A stretch of 64,000 nucleotides of DNA, taken from NCBI RefSeq assembly GCF_021018805.1, contig NC_086251.1, positions 44,276,767 to 44,340,766 on the forward strand, given 5' to 3'. Made by a program: the position numbers and the translations under genes. Below are positions 39,225 through 50,480 of the stretch, in pieces. Numbering within the stretch: the first letter of the stretch is position 1; every line of letters starts with the position of its first letter. The stretch comes from Prinia subflava (Eukaryota; Chordata; Aves; Passeriformes; Cisticolidae). The notes below the pieces were generated by a model. The model ran no database searches. It was not told the origin of the DNA and worked only from the letters and a program-made list of their open reading frames with translations.

Positions 39225-39606
39225 AAAAGATGCTGACCTGTGGGAAAGACTCCAGAGGAGAGCCACAAAGTTGATCACAGGGCTGGAACACTTCTTTGAA
39301 GACATGTAGAGAGGGTTGGGACAGATCAACCCAGAGAAGAGACAGCTCTGGGAAGACCTTATAGCAAATTCTAGGACATAAAGGGAGCCCACAAGAAAAA
39401 AGGGAGAGAAGCTTTTCACAAGGGAATGTAGTGATGGACGAGAGGGAATGATCTTAAACTGGACTTATTAGGTATTATCTAATAGATTAGATATTAAGAA
39501 GAAATGCTTTACTATAAGAGTGATGAGGCACTGGAAGAGGTTTCTCAGAGAGGTTGTGGACTTCCCAACCTTGGGGCTGCTCAAGACCAGGCTGGATGAG
39601 GCTCTG
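39225..39606 (+). mobile_element. CR1 LINE fragment lacking its 3' end
   Basis: CR1 blocks in order: 'ctccagaggagagccacaaa' (39250-39269), 'gctctgggaagaccttatag' (39345-39364), 'gggagcccacaag' (39383-39395), 'agcttttcacaagggaatgt' (39410-39429), 'gtgatgaggcactggaagag' (39520-39539) and 'aggctggatgaggctctg' (39589-39606). The frame from 39520 starts MMRHWKRFLREVVDFPTLG, the C-terminal end of CR1 ORF2. The element stops there: the last roughly 100-150 bases expected after this point, including the tail repeats, are missing. That suggests a deletion or another insertion at this junction. LTR-like sequence begins about 50 bases beyond. Confidence 0.85.
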
Positions 39607-39656
39607 TGTTTGCCAAATTGCCAAATAACTTTTTTTATTTTCCTACCTAAATATTT

Positions 39657-39835
39657 AATCACAGAGGCATTGCCACCATTTCTGATTGGCCTGGCTTTGG
39701 CCAGCAGCACGTGTGTCTTGGAACCAGCTGCCATTGGCTCTGCTGGACGTGGAGGAAGCTTCAGCAGCTTCTCACTGAAGCAAACCCTATGGACCTCACA
39801 ACCAAAACCTTGCCAAACAAACCCAATGCACTCAT
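39657..39835 (+). mobile_element. Possible LTR-retrotransposon remnant
   Basis: A GC-richer block that includes 'ctgattggcctggctttggc' (39681-39700), 'ccagctgccattggctctgc' (39724-39743), 'ggaagcttcagcagcttctc' (39752-39771) and 'aaaaccttgccaaacaaacc' (39803-39822). These phrases are familiar to me from endogenous-retrovirus sequences in songbird genomes, but I cannot name the family. No TG/CA termini or target-site duplication is visible. A 167-codon minus-strand frame crosses this block and the adjacent CR1 (39468-39971); because it spans two unrelated repeats it is not a gene. Confidence 0.4.
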
Positions 39836-40590
39836 AAAAACAGGCTTTCCTCTTGAATAAATTCTTGTTATTGCTTTTGTTATTTGCATTCAGGGACGTG
39901 GAGAGGTGTTTAGAAGAAAAAAAACCCAAAAAAACCAAACACAACCCTCCCCCAAATGAAACAAAAACCACAAGAGGTGGGGTTTTTTTGCAGAGTAGTA
40001 TTTTCTGATGAAAGGGTTTGGGGTTACTTCTTGTTCTATTGTTATTTTGTTTTTTTAAAACTGATGTCCTAAATTTTGGAAAAAAAAGACACTCAGGTTT
40101 ACCTGGGTTAAGTTTCTAGTAACTTAATTCCTTTGCCATAATAATTCAGTAATTCAGAGAGACCTTTGTGAATTATCTTGTAGTGATTATAGAGAAGATA
40201 GCATAGAGGGAATTGATAAACTAAATTAATAATAATTTTATTCTAAGCAACTGGATGATTAAAACTATCTCAATTTAAATAATCTCTCTTGGTTATACTC
40301 ACGTGAATCTATGTGAAAAATGAAATTATAGTGGAATGTTGAACAAAATAGACATGGAGTGTTGGAGTCCAGGATATTCCTCTGGCCACCCTGGAGGATT
40401 TGAAGAATGTACAGGAGGGTTTGGAGACTGTACAGAGGGGTCTGGGATCTGTACAGTAACAAACAGTAACCCTGAGAATGGAGCATAGAAACACCTTACT
40501 TCTAGTAAACTAAAGTAAAAGTGGGACCAAATTGCCATTGATTTGTTGCTGTTGTTTAGTTAATTTGTTTGTTTGGGTTTTTTGCTTCTG

Positions 40591-40617
40591 TTTTTTTTTT
40601 GTTTGTTTGTTTGTTTA
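40591..40617 (+). repeat. T10 plus (GTTT)n tract
   Basis: Ten T followed by four GTTT units. A related short GTTT string lies just upstream at about 40565-40575. Confidence 0.85.
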
Positions 40618-40978
40618 AATTCTGCTATACCTGAATAGAACAAGAAAAATATTGGTTATTCAGAGGAATTATTTAGAGAGAGGAATCATCTAAATATTTT
40701 CTGTTAACAGTATGCACGGGGCAGCTAGAGATGTTGTTCTGCATTTAATGACATCTTGCATACAGCTGTGAATAATTGTACCCATGCCAAACAGGCTGTG
40801 GATTACCATTAGATGAGGAAAATATTAGCCAGCTTATATTTAGTATCATAAATCTTGAAAACAGAAACAAGAACAATGCAAAAGGCTTTTACATTACAGA
40901 CTTGATCTTTCTGTTTTACGCATCATGGTCCCAGAAACCGGAAAAAAAAATCATAAAAGGAATAGTACATTTTCTCAC

Positions 40979-40993
40979 AAAAAAAAAAAAAAA
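40979..40993 (+). repeat. A15 homopolymer
   Basis: Fifteen A followed by 'gaaagagagaa'. It has no identifiable retrocopy upstream. Confidence 0.85.
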
Positions 40994-41017
40994 GAAAGAG
41001 AGAATGCTTTCCCTAAT

Positions 41018-41055
41018 ACATTAACTCTCTTCCATTACATTAACTCCCTTCCATC
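41018..41055 (+). repeat. 19-bp tandem duplication
   Basis: The unit 'acattaactctcttccatt' at 41018-41036 repeats at 41037-41055 with two changes. Confidence 0.8.
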
Positions 41056-41251
41056 CTTACACCATCTGTTTTAATTGACACAATGCAGTCAGTGAGCATT
41101 TGCATGAGACTGACACTGTCCCCTGTTGTAGAATACCTATTATTCATGCTGAATGCAAATTTGTCATCTACTCGAAATTCAATGTCTTCAATTCAAACAG
41201 AAAACAACCATTTTCACTTTAGGTGCTCTGTCTGCCACCGATATGTACATG

Positions 41252-41278
41252 TGTATATATATATATTTATATATATTT
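41252..41278. repeat. (TA)n-rich microsatellite
   Basis: Two TA runs (about 41254-41266 and 41269-41276) separated by TT. They account for the Tyr-Ile-rich part of the long frame that crosses them. Confidence 0.85.
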
Positions 41279-42647
41279 GTACTGGTGATGTGCAGAACTT
41301 GTATAAATTTCCTTTTTGCAGTAAAACATTACTATTTATTCATCCAGAACCCACCCACCTATCACGAAGGACCTCCAAATGCACTACTCCTATTATTACA
41401 AAATCTGTCCATTTACTTTTTCTGGGGGTTTGACAGACATGATTGGGTTCTTGTAGATCAGTATGGATACATGAAACAACTACTTTTTCCAGAAGTGGCT
41501 AGTTTGGGAAGACTACCAAATCCTCCTAGAAAAAATACTGCAACATACTGTTTAATGGTCTCCATTCCGTTCAATGATAAATATTTTATATATCTTCTGT
41601 GACCATTTTTTATCAATACAAAATTATCAGTAATTATAGGAAAACATAAAAATAGCATCAAAAAATAGAAACACTTCAGAAGCTTGAAAAGACATTTGTT
41701 AAGGCTCGAGTTCTTGTTGCTGTAAACAGACTACTGTTGATAAATATAGTTATTACATATGCTAAAATACCTTAGCATAAAAAAAGACCTTTTTTGTTGA
41801 TGGAAGAGGAGTTTGTCCCTAAGTCAGTTCAACTTCATAGATCCCTGGCAAAAAAATCATAAAAACTTCTTCCAAGTGCCCTTGTAAACTGTGTTACTGA
41901 ATATCAGGTTTTGTTTTTTTCTTAGGATACCCAATACAAACATATCCATTGTTAAGATACACATCACACTGTTTCTTGCTAGAGAGTCTCAGAAAAGGTC
42001 AGCACAGATTTGAAAAACAAAAAGTTACAAACCTAATTAGAGTAGGGTGAGTTGCTTCTGACTTCACTTGTAAACAGTTTCTTAAGTCTTTGGTGTCTTC
42101 TTCCTTTATTAAAAAGGAAAAGAGGAAAGAATCATAGTCCTACCTGTAGTTCAAAACTAACTTCCAGAATTCATCTTTGGACAACAACTGAGATATCTTA
42201 TTTCCCAGGGGTAGATGGTGCCTTTTATTAAATTGATTAAGAAAGAAAAATTATTTAATTTCGTTTTTATGTGTTTTTCTAACGGTTCTAACTGCTCATT
42301 ATGTTGGATGACTGATGACTTCATCATATGTTGTGGGTTTTTTTCCTAAGGCAAGCAGTTCTTTTCAGCTGTAAGGCTTGTCATTACTGCTTATGTATAC
42401 AGAAGCTTTAGTTACTAGGTTACTATTTATTTGCCATAGAAAATTTTGAGGACTTTGCAGGGTTTCTTACGCTGTTCTCACTGAACATATGCATTTAATT
42501 CTGAAGCCTTGATTCTGCAAAAGTATTAACATATTCTTGTAACTATGTATTTGCTAATTATTGAATTAATTAATGTTTATGTAGTGTTGTATCAAAAATG
42601 TTAAGTCTGTGATGTATTTCACCTATAGGGAAATTCACCCTTAGTGT

Positions 42648-43740
42648 CTATAGGATCATAGGATCATATAATCATAGAATGGGTTGGGTTGGAAGGCACC
42701 TTAAAGAGCATCTATTTTCAGTCCCCCTGCTCTGGGGCAGAGACACCTTCCTCTAGACCAGGTTGCTCAAAGCCCCATTCAACGTCTCCTTGAACACTGC
42801 CAGGGATGGGGCAACCACGGCTTCTCTGAGCTACCTTTTCCACTGCTTCACCATACTCACAGTAAAGAATTTCTCCCATATAGCTAATCTAAACCTGCTC
42901 TCCTTCAGTTCGAAGGCATTCCCTCTTGTCCTGTCACTACGGGCTCTTGTAAAAAGTTTCTCTGCCTCTTTCTTGTAGGCTCCATTCAGGTACCAGAAGG
43001 TCACCATTCGGCCACCCTGAAGCCTTATCTTTTCCGATTCTCTCACCCTTTCCTCACAGGAGAGATGTTCCAACCTTCTGATCAACTTGGTGGCCCTCCT
43101 CTGGACTTGCTCCAACACGTGCTCCTCCTTCTCATGCTGGGGCCCCCAGAGCTGGATGCAGCACTCTCACTAGAAGGAGAGAGAGGAAGAATCACTGCCT
43201 CCTGGTCAGGCTGCCTTTGATGCAGGCCAGGCTGCCTTTGATGCTGAACTTTGGCTCTCTGAGCAGTGAGCACACAGTGCCGGCTCATGTTCAGCTCTCA
43301 TCTGCCAGCGCCCACAAGTCCTCAGCAGGGCTGCTCTTGATCTGTTCATCCTCAGCCCGTGTTTATCTGGGTGTATCTAATTCAGCTGCAACATCTCGCA
43401 CCTGGTCTTTTTAAATCTCATGAAATTTTCATGGGCCAACATCTCAAGCTTGTCCAGATGATTCTGGATGGCACCCTGTACTTCAGGTGTGTCACCACCC
43501 CACTCAGCTTGCTGTCATCTGCAGATCTGTTGAGGGTGCACTCAATTCCTTAATCTATTTCATTAATGAAAGTATTAACACTGAAAATACAGACCCCTGA
43601 GGAACATCACTTGTCACTGCTAACCAGTGGGACTCTGAGCTGTTAACCACGGTGCTCTGAATGGGACATCCAACCAAAATCTTATCCACCTATTAGTCCA
43701 CAGGGATCTACAGCCAAAACTGATCAGTTTACCCAAGGTT
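42648..43740 (-). mobile_element. CR1 LINE, about 1.1 kb, best-preserved copy
   Basis: On the plus strand it begins with the reverse-complemented CR1 tail ('ataggatcataggatcatat', 42651-42670) and 'atcatagaatgggttgggtt', then continues through the 3' untranslated region into ORF2. The minus-strand frame 42831-43118 gives LEQVQRRATKLIRRLEHLSC, then LFTRARSDRTRGN and RLAIWEKFFTVSMVKQW, the C-terminal part of the CR1 reverse-transcriptase protein. Further upstream, 43082-43288 holds a shifted piece (MSRHCVLTAQRAK). Recognisable CR1 sequence continues past 'gacccctgaggaacatcac' (43591-43609) to 'cttatccacctattagtcca' (43681-43700). Frameshifts and a 5' truncation make it inactive. A 16-base phrase 'aggctgcctttgatgc' is duplicated within it (43208-43223 and 43229-43244). 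Confidence 0.95.
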
Positions 43741-45885
43741 CTCTTTATAATCATTGTAGGGAAGTTTCAAACTCAACATGGTCACCAGCAGATTTTTTTT
43801 TAATGCACATTGTTGAATTACTGGAGTATTTCATGCTGTAAAAGAGCCAGTGGGAGCTGCTTGTAAGGGAGTTCTGTTGTACATTTGATAGGATGGTCAT
43901 AAAGGATGATTCAGACATCCTGTCATTCTTCTTGTGCCTCCATCTGTGGTAACTTGGACGGATTTTGGCAGGAAACCCTGGAGTACTGAGTATAGGAGAG
44001 GAAAAATAGTTCAGCATTTGGAAGTTCAGCATCAAAGCTCATATAAAATACATCCAATGATTACCATTATAGTGGATACAAGCTAATATACCATCTGTAT
44101 GCAAAAATTTGCTGCTCTACACCATTGCTTATGCATTCAAACAGAGATAATAAGATTATTTAATGATGATCTTCATGCCACAGAAACATTAATCTGCAGG
44201 GCACAGAAAAGTGAAACAAAACCAGAAGGACACATCCCCTTTCATCATTTCAGGGAGAATGGATGATTTTTCTGAAATATGACAAAATGAGTATTTGCAG
44301 TACTAATACACCTATTAAATATATCACAGAGTCTATTGACCACCATCTTATGAAGAGTTTAAGGTTCATATTTTTATTGGAAGATGTCAAACTCTTTGTT
44401 TTATAAAATATTAAGTTATCTACTTTGTATGTGCCATCCATAAAGCAGGTTTAAACTATATTATTTACTTAAAAGGATGGTAGCTGGGTTGGTCAGTTCT
44501 AGAGAGAATTGATCTCAGATGGAATTCACCAGGCCTATGAATTCATTATAAGTACCTGGAGAGACAAAATTTGAAATCTGAAGTATCTGTTTGAGGCTTA
44601 AACACATCAATAACTTAAAAGGTCTAATTCTCTTTTTCAACAGTTTGGAGCCTAAAACATTAGGAAGCCCCATTTTTAAAATCTCATTTAATTTAAATTC
44701 ATAAAGAAAAGACCTAGAAATAAGTTGGCCCACATAAATATAAATCTGTGTGTATTTTTATTTGAATACCTTTACATAATGAGAACTTAGCAAAAAAATT
44801 AAAAGACAATTTGATTTGACCCAGCTGATCATTCATTCAGACCTTGCGAAGATCATTCCCTGAGCTATTCTCATCTTTTAGTTGCTAGTCATGACTTCTT
44901 TTTCCATTTAAAATAGCAATTCTGGAAACTCATGAAGATTTCTTACAATTGCTTGGAAATCTAAAAAAAACCAGTCATGTGTAACAAGCAGCAGGTCTGC
45001 CATTCACATTCCAGAACCTGTAAATCCTGAACCGTCTTGCTGACTGTGAGTAGATTAACAGCATACTGTATGTAGAGAACATGCTGTGTCCTGGAAGCAG
45101 TGGTTAATGAACCCACGCTGCAGAGCTGCCATGTGCCTGTGCAATATGCCTGGCATCTGGGGAAGTATCAGGTATACCTTTGTGCACGTGTGACTCCCTG
45201 GTACATCACATACCTGAAGAATTTGGTGTGTTTTGAAGACTGGTTTTATGGCATAGACACAGACCAGCTGTGATGCATGTGTTTGGTATGTCTGGTGCTT
45301 CCAGGCACCACAAACTTGCTGCACATGAGTAACCCTGTACAATCATCTTGGTTTTTAGGAAATCCCAGACAGCCCTCATTCCTCCTGAGAAGGACTGTCT
45401 GTAAGGAAGTTAATGTTGACACTGTCTGTGTTTGACTCATCCAGAGCAGTGCTGACAAAAACATCCATTTCAAATTGGTCATTTGTGAATAGATTTCAGC
45501 ATCTGGCTGGCACATATCAGTCATACATAAGTTAGAAACCAAGATAGTGACAGTCCTTTCTTCTCATTTTACTCTTCAATTGATAGACTTCTGAAAATTC
45601 AGAGGAGTATTTTTATTATTATTTTAATTTTGTGCTAAAAATAATCTCTCTAACACTGATGTCTCTTAAAGTTTCTTTTCATTTAACTAAAAAATGATGG
45701 CAAAGATAAAGGTCACTTATTGTTAATGTCAACAACTGTTAACGTCACTAACTAATCTGTCTCGAATGGATATTTGTTTGGGGTTTTTTCCCAGTAATAA
45801 GTGAGAAAATCATTCAGAAACTCTACAGCTTTAACACCACTTACATTAAGAAAGGCAATTTAATTACCTTTGAACCATTTAAGTA
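43741..45885. other. Unique non-coding stretch, no gene seen
   Basis: AT-rich, except for a GC-richer patch at about 45000-45350. Two minus-strand frames of 95 and 98 codons (45055-45342 and 45246-45542) overlap there in different phases. Neither shows a known domain, and the His, Cys and Gln richness does not point to a family. A short 'ttgttaatgtcaacaactgttaacgtca' type imperfect duplication lies near 45720-45747. Confidence 0.5.
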
Positions 45886-46195
45886 CTGACCAGTGCTGAA
45901 TACAAAGGGATGATCACTGCCCTGCTACTGCTGGCCACACTGTTCCTGATCCAGGCCAGGATGCCTTGGCCTCCTTGCCCGCCAGGGCACACTGCTGGCT
46001 CATGTCCAGCTGCTGCCACCACAACCCCCTGGTCCTTTTCTGCCTGGGCACTGTCCGGCCACACCATCCCCAGCCTATAATGCTGCAGGGGGGTTTTTGT
46101 GGCCAAAATGCAGAACATGGCACTTGGTCTTGTTAAACCTCATATTGTTGGATTCAGCCCATGTATCCAGTCTCTCTGGGTCCCTCTACAGAGCT
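45886..46195 (-). mobile_element. CR1 LINE ORF2 fragment
   Basis: The plus strand reads as reverse-complement CR1 ORF2: 'gatcactgccctgctactgc' (45912-45931), 'gatccaggccaggatgcctt' (45948-45967), 'cacactgctggctcatgtcc' (45988-46007), 'cacttggtcttgttaaacct' (46121-46140) and 'gggtccctctacagagct' (46179-46196). The minus-strand frame 45879-46118 includes [20 protein letters not shown] and WIRNSVASSSRAVIIPLYSA, which match the CR1 reverse-transcriptase region. Neither the 3' tail nor the 5' part is present, so this is an internal fragment. The pattern differs from the 42.6 kb copy (for example the His-Tyr-Arg-Leu segment), suggesting a different CR1 subfamily. Confidence 0.9.
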
Positions 46196-48642
46196 GTGAT
46201 GAGTTTTATACTTTAATGAGTTTATAGTATAAATTAAGTCACTTGGTTATAGAAATATTCAGTTCAGAAATTGACACTGTAGTTTTAATTGTCTGTATGT
46301 CATGTAAACTTTTGATTTCTTTAATGTGTTGTCTACTGTGCATTTTTGTTTGATATATTCTGTAACATTTTCATCATTAATATTTTTACTTACCCTTCAT
46401 ATTCTTCACCTTCAGTTTGACACATAAGTGTATCTGCTGTTCTCTTGCTTTCTGTGGAATTTCTACTTCTGGAAGACATATCATTGACCAGCTGAAAGTA
46501 AAGCAATTTTCTATCAACAGTTCTAACCCCTAAAAACTGTTTCCAAAGTGTGTTCCTCATGTAGTGCATGAAACTACAGAATGTCCATATTTTTTTTTTT
46601 AACAGGCAGGGAAAGTAAATGATAAAGGTTGAGGTTTGGAAATGGACTTTGCCCTACAGCTTTGGGAATCATTGGCCTCGGAGCTGGCATTGCTGTGGTT
46701 CTAGAGAATGTAGCACTTACAGAAAGGGTAGTCAGATTAAAAATAGACAGTTCTTTGGGCAGACTGGTGTTGTAATTGAGGAATAAATTAAAGCGGATTA
46801 GCTTTGAATTTGTCTTGACACGCCATGATGATCAAGTAAAGGCAGTGGAGCATGGAGTGGTCAATCATACTTTAAGTGAAAACAGAATATACACATTTGA
46901 TATATGTTATATCCATTTCTTAAATGCATTTAAACTCTCCTGGTTACAATCAAGGCAGGATCCAGATATTTTTTCAAGCTGGACATTGAAAATTATAGCC
47001 TACAGCTTCAGAGCAGCAAGATAGATTCAGCCAAAAATTATTCTCCTTTCTTTTTTTTTTCTATATTCAATAGCAAAGTGATTCTCTTTGAGCAATTAAG
47101 CTGAATATTCAATAGAGAAACTGAAATAGAATAATCACTGAATAATTTGTCTAGGAATCGTGCCATGAGAGGAACAGCTATTGTGATATCCAGGGAACTA
47201 AATGTGCTGGAAAATTAATTTTTCTTTTATTTTGGAACATTTCCTTGGGTCTACTGAGTTTATGAGTGCCTTCCTTTCTGTTTGAACTTAATTTAAAATG
47301 GAGGTGCTCGATATCTCTTATGTGGTGCTTAATTTTTTATGGTGTCATAGTTTTAAATGGATAGAATGTTCTTGCACTGTGTAGTGGAAGTTTTTATAAA
47401 ATAAATTCAGAACATCTTTAAAAACATCTTTAGTTTTGGAAGTCTGAAGTCTGATGAAAGGGACAATCTTCATTCAGTTAATGATGAATGGCTAAAAATT
47501 ACATATGTAGTGCTGAAGAATGGAGAACCATTCTAAGAATACCAATTTATGTAAGACGTTACATTCATTTCATTTAGGCAAAATTTTTTCCAACACTTTG
47601 ACTCTGGTTTACCTGTGAGAAGATGTAGACGTATTGAAGACCTTGGAAAGGTTTTCTTAAGCTAGTCTGTACATACCTTCTCTATTTGCTGATAATAGCT
47701 TTTTTGACTGATTATTGATTACCTGAAGGTTGCTTCTGCATTGCACCATCTTTATTGTGCTGAACATTTTCTGTGAATTAGGTTTAAATATTACAGTAAA
47801 AAATATCATGTGAGTTTTTGAAAATAAGTATAAAACTACTTCAGTGACATGTTAGCCTGAACTGGGCTCTTCCTCACTGTTATGATACAAGCAAGAGGTA
47901 CCAAAGAAACAATTCCATAGAATTAACATTCTTCAAAGTATTAGTGTATTGACTGTCTGTACTAAACTAAAAATGGAAATAAATATTATTGGCAAATAAT
48001 TTGGAGAACTCAGAACTAGAATAGCATGTAATGAAAAGGAGGTAGCTGTGGTTCTGTTCCCCCTAAAGCAGAAAATAATAACAAATTTAAGATGTGAGGG
48101 TGGAGCAGGACAAAACTCTACCTGAAATGTATTTCAGTAATTCAGAGATTCCATTTTTAGCTAGATAGCTGCAAACTTTTGATGGAAATATTTAAAACAC
48201 TTTTAAATGTTTTGTTTACATAGAAGTAGTTCCAACTGACTGATGTAGATATTTTACTCAAGTTGTTGGGATTCAGTAAAAGCACAGGTACTCAAAAAAA
48301 AGATCATCAAGTCATCCCTCAGAAAACACAGTTCAGATAATGTATACTACTACAACATAATCCCATTTCAATCTCCTGCCTCAGAAATATTCTAAAGGAG
48401 ATTACCACTGTATCATTAAGAAAAAATAATTTTTTTAAACTTTTCACTCTCCTTTTTGAAAATTTTGTCTGTCTCATGAAGGGTTTACACTTCACTTTTA
48501 CTGAGAACTTGGATAGTCATCACTTAGATTTTCTAAATGTCTTTTTTATTCTGTGAAGCTAATGTCCACTTCTTGTGGACAGAATAACAGGGAAAACATA
48601 CAAGTAGGCAACATAAGATCTCACTACATTGGTTGCTAGTAA

Positions 48643-48674
<32 letters not shown>

Positions 48675-49908
48675 AAAAAAGGTAGTTTTAAATAGGAATT
48701 TCTTCATCTTTTAATAAGATTGTGGTTTTTTTACTTTTTTTCTCTTCACTTATACTGAAGATATCTATGTCTTTTCAAATGTCACATAGCAAAGATTAAA
48801 TTATTGCTCTGTAGTAGAAGATTAGAAGAAAAAGAAACTCAAAGAAACAACCAGAGAAAAACCACAAGGAACCGTAATACTGAACAACACTCTCTCTTAT
48901 GCTGAAGCACAAATGATGAAATGACAACCTAAAAGGAAAGCATTTTTTCAGGAAAGTACATTCTTAGTATACTTCTCATTATCTGGGCATTCAAAGTGAG
49001 TCAGGATGAGATGCTTCTTTCTCATGCAAGTAGTGTGACAAACATAAAAGATCATCCATCACTATACAGCATTTTCTCATGTATTTGCTAATCTCCAGTG
49101 GTTCAGTGGAGAATAAAGTAATTATTATGGTTATCATGAGTCTTTTGTGTAGTTCCCTGACAGGACAAGGCTATTGAATCACCCATTTCACTGGTTACTA
49201 TGGGATTTGTATTTAAGGTATATTCATTGTCTTGGTTTTCGATAGGACATTTAAGGTTGTGGTGAACTGCCTAATTGCTGAGTATTTCAGTTTCGTACAT
49301 GGCGAAGTTGAGACAAACCTGAATATGACACTCTAGAATAGATTCTATATTTACAAACCTGTTGGTTTGTAAAATACAAATCCCCCTGGGCCAAATCCAC
49401 ACAGACCCGGGACTGCCCAGAAATGTGAGGATTGAATTACAACCTTCAGAAAAATTAAAGTACATAAATCCACCTAGATGTGAGGTAGAAATGTAAGTTT
49501 AGTTTTAAGTAAATAGAGGAGTTTTAAGTGTCTTAAACAAATAACAGCCTATTATCTACTTAAGGTTTTTTCCTTCGAAATTTGCTGTGCTTTATAAAAA
49601 TGTGCACATTCTGAATGTACAAATTAGACTACTTTTTCCATTTGGAACCTGGATATTCTTCTTCTTTATTATAATGTCTGTAGAAAAAAAAAATACAGAC
49701 TAGTACCTATCAGAGCAGCAGTTTCCATAATTTCAGCAATTTATTTTTCAAATTTGTGTTTAATATCAAATCCCTAGCTTTATAATGGAGGAAATCAGAA
49801 AACATCAAACGTACTGGAGGGGATGGCAGAATTCACTGAATGTCTGAAGTTTGTACCTGCTTGGGAAGTCTGTCTCACTGCATCTGGAACAGCAGAATAA
49901 AGCAAATC
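46196..49908. other. Unique non-coding stretch, no gene seen
   Basis: AT-rich unique DNA. The longest frame, 82 codons at 46776-47024 on the plus strand, resembles nothing known. A 42-base purine run is listed separately. Confidence 0.6.
48641..48682 (+). repeat. Purine-only (A7-11 G)n tract
   Basis: Forty-two consecutive purines: A11 G A10 G A9 G A7 GG. The A blocks shorten stepwise. This is either a degenerating poly-A tail or a short-period microsatellite. Confidence 0.9.
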
Positions 49909-50060
49909 ATGCTCCATCCCTGGCAGTGTTCAAGGCCAGGTTGGATGGGGCTTTGAGCAACCTGGTGTAGTGAAAGATGTTCCTGCCCATAGCAGGGGGA
50001 TGTTGGAATCAGGTGATCTCTAAAGTTCCTTCCAACGCAAACAATTCTATGATTTTATGA
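49909..50060 (+). mobile_element. CR1 LINE 3'-end fragment with tail octamers
   Basis: About 150 bases in CR1 order: 'gctccatccctggcagtgtt' (49911-49930), 'caaggccaggttggatgggg' (49931-49950), 'ctttgagcaacctgg', 'gttcctgcccatagcagggg' (49979-49998), 'ttccttccaacgcaaac' and the tail 'attctatgattttatga' at 50044-50060. The intact tail and high similarity suggest a comparatively young copy. It is strongly 5'-truncated with no coding capacity. An A-rich run and then LTR-like sequence follow immediately. Confidence 0.95.
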
Positions 50061-50099
50061 TACTGCTAACAAAAAAAAAAAATCAATGTCAATACTGAC

Positions 50100-50480
50100 T
50101 GTTGGGAATAAAGGGTTAAAACTGTGAGATTCAGCAAGGAGGAGGGAATAATTTTGCTCAAAATGACCTTGCAGGTGAGACTGCTAAAACTGTCGGTGTG
50201 GGCAAGCTACATTTTTTATGTCCTGTGTTGTTCATCTTCTTCCTGTTTTGAGAAGTAGAACTCGTGTGGAGAGAGAGCACAGTTTCACAGACATGCCCAA
50301 AGCCTTTTGTTACAGTGAGGCTGGCAGTGATTCCCTGGATCTCCCTCCCTTGCTAGGATGAGCTGAGCTGAATGGAACCTGGGTCTCCGTGTGTCTTTGC
50401 CACCATGTTGTTAGTGACGTAATGAAATAAACCCTAAAATGCACTCTTTGCATTTTAGCTGTGGTTTGATAGTTGCCCTT
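50100..50480 (+). mobile_element. Probable LTR remnant
   Basis: A GC-richer block beginning near 'tgttgggaataaaggg' (50100), with 'gagctgagctgaatggaacc' at 50361-50380 and a polyadenylation-type AATAAA at 50426-50431 about 50 bases before the apparent end. A TG start, a central body and a late AATAAA match an LTR plan, and the phrasing is familiar from avian endogenous retroviruses. I find no target-site duplication and no clear CA end. It lies 40 bases after a CR1 tail, so it may have inserted at or near that junction. Confidence 0.4.

Larger units (their letters stand above)
39836..42647. other. Unique non-coding stretch with simple repeats
   Basis: AT-rich unique DNA. Open frames at 41083-41433 and 41153-41602 overlap in different frames; the second starts with ATG and reaches 149 codons but runs through an AT microsatellite and contains no recognised domain. 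Simple repeats are listed separately. No splice-site pattern supports an exon. Confidence 0.5.

Noticed and set aside
39468..39971. 167-codon minus-strand frame, the longest in the window.
   Set aside because: It runs antisense across a plus-strand CR1 fragment, an LTR-like block and an A/C-rich tract. A single gene would not be built from those unrelated pieces.
41153..41602. 149-codon ATG open frame containing FDRHDW, a string also found in holocytochrome c synthase.
   Set aside because: The match is only six residues, neighbouring residues do not align with that enzyme, and the frame runs through an AT microsatellite. A rough stop-frequency estimate for this composition (about 7 per cent of codons) allows a frame this long by chance in 64 kb about one time in five.
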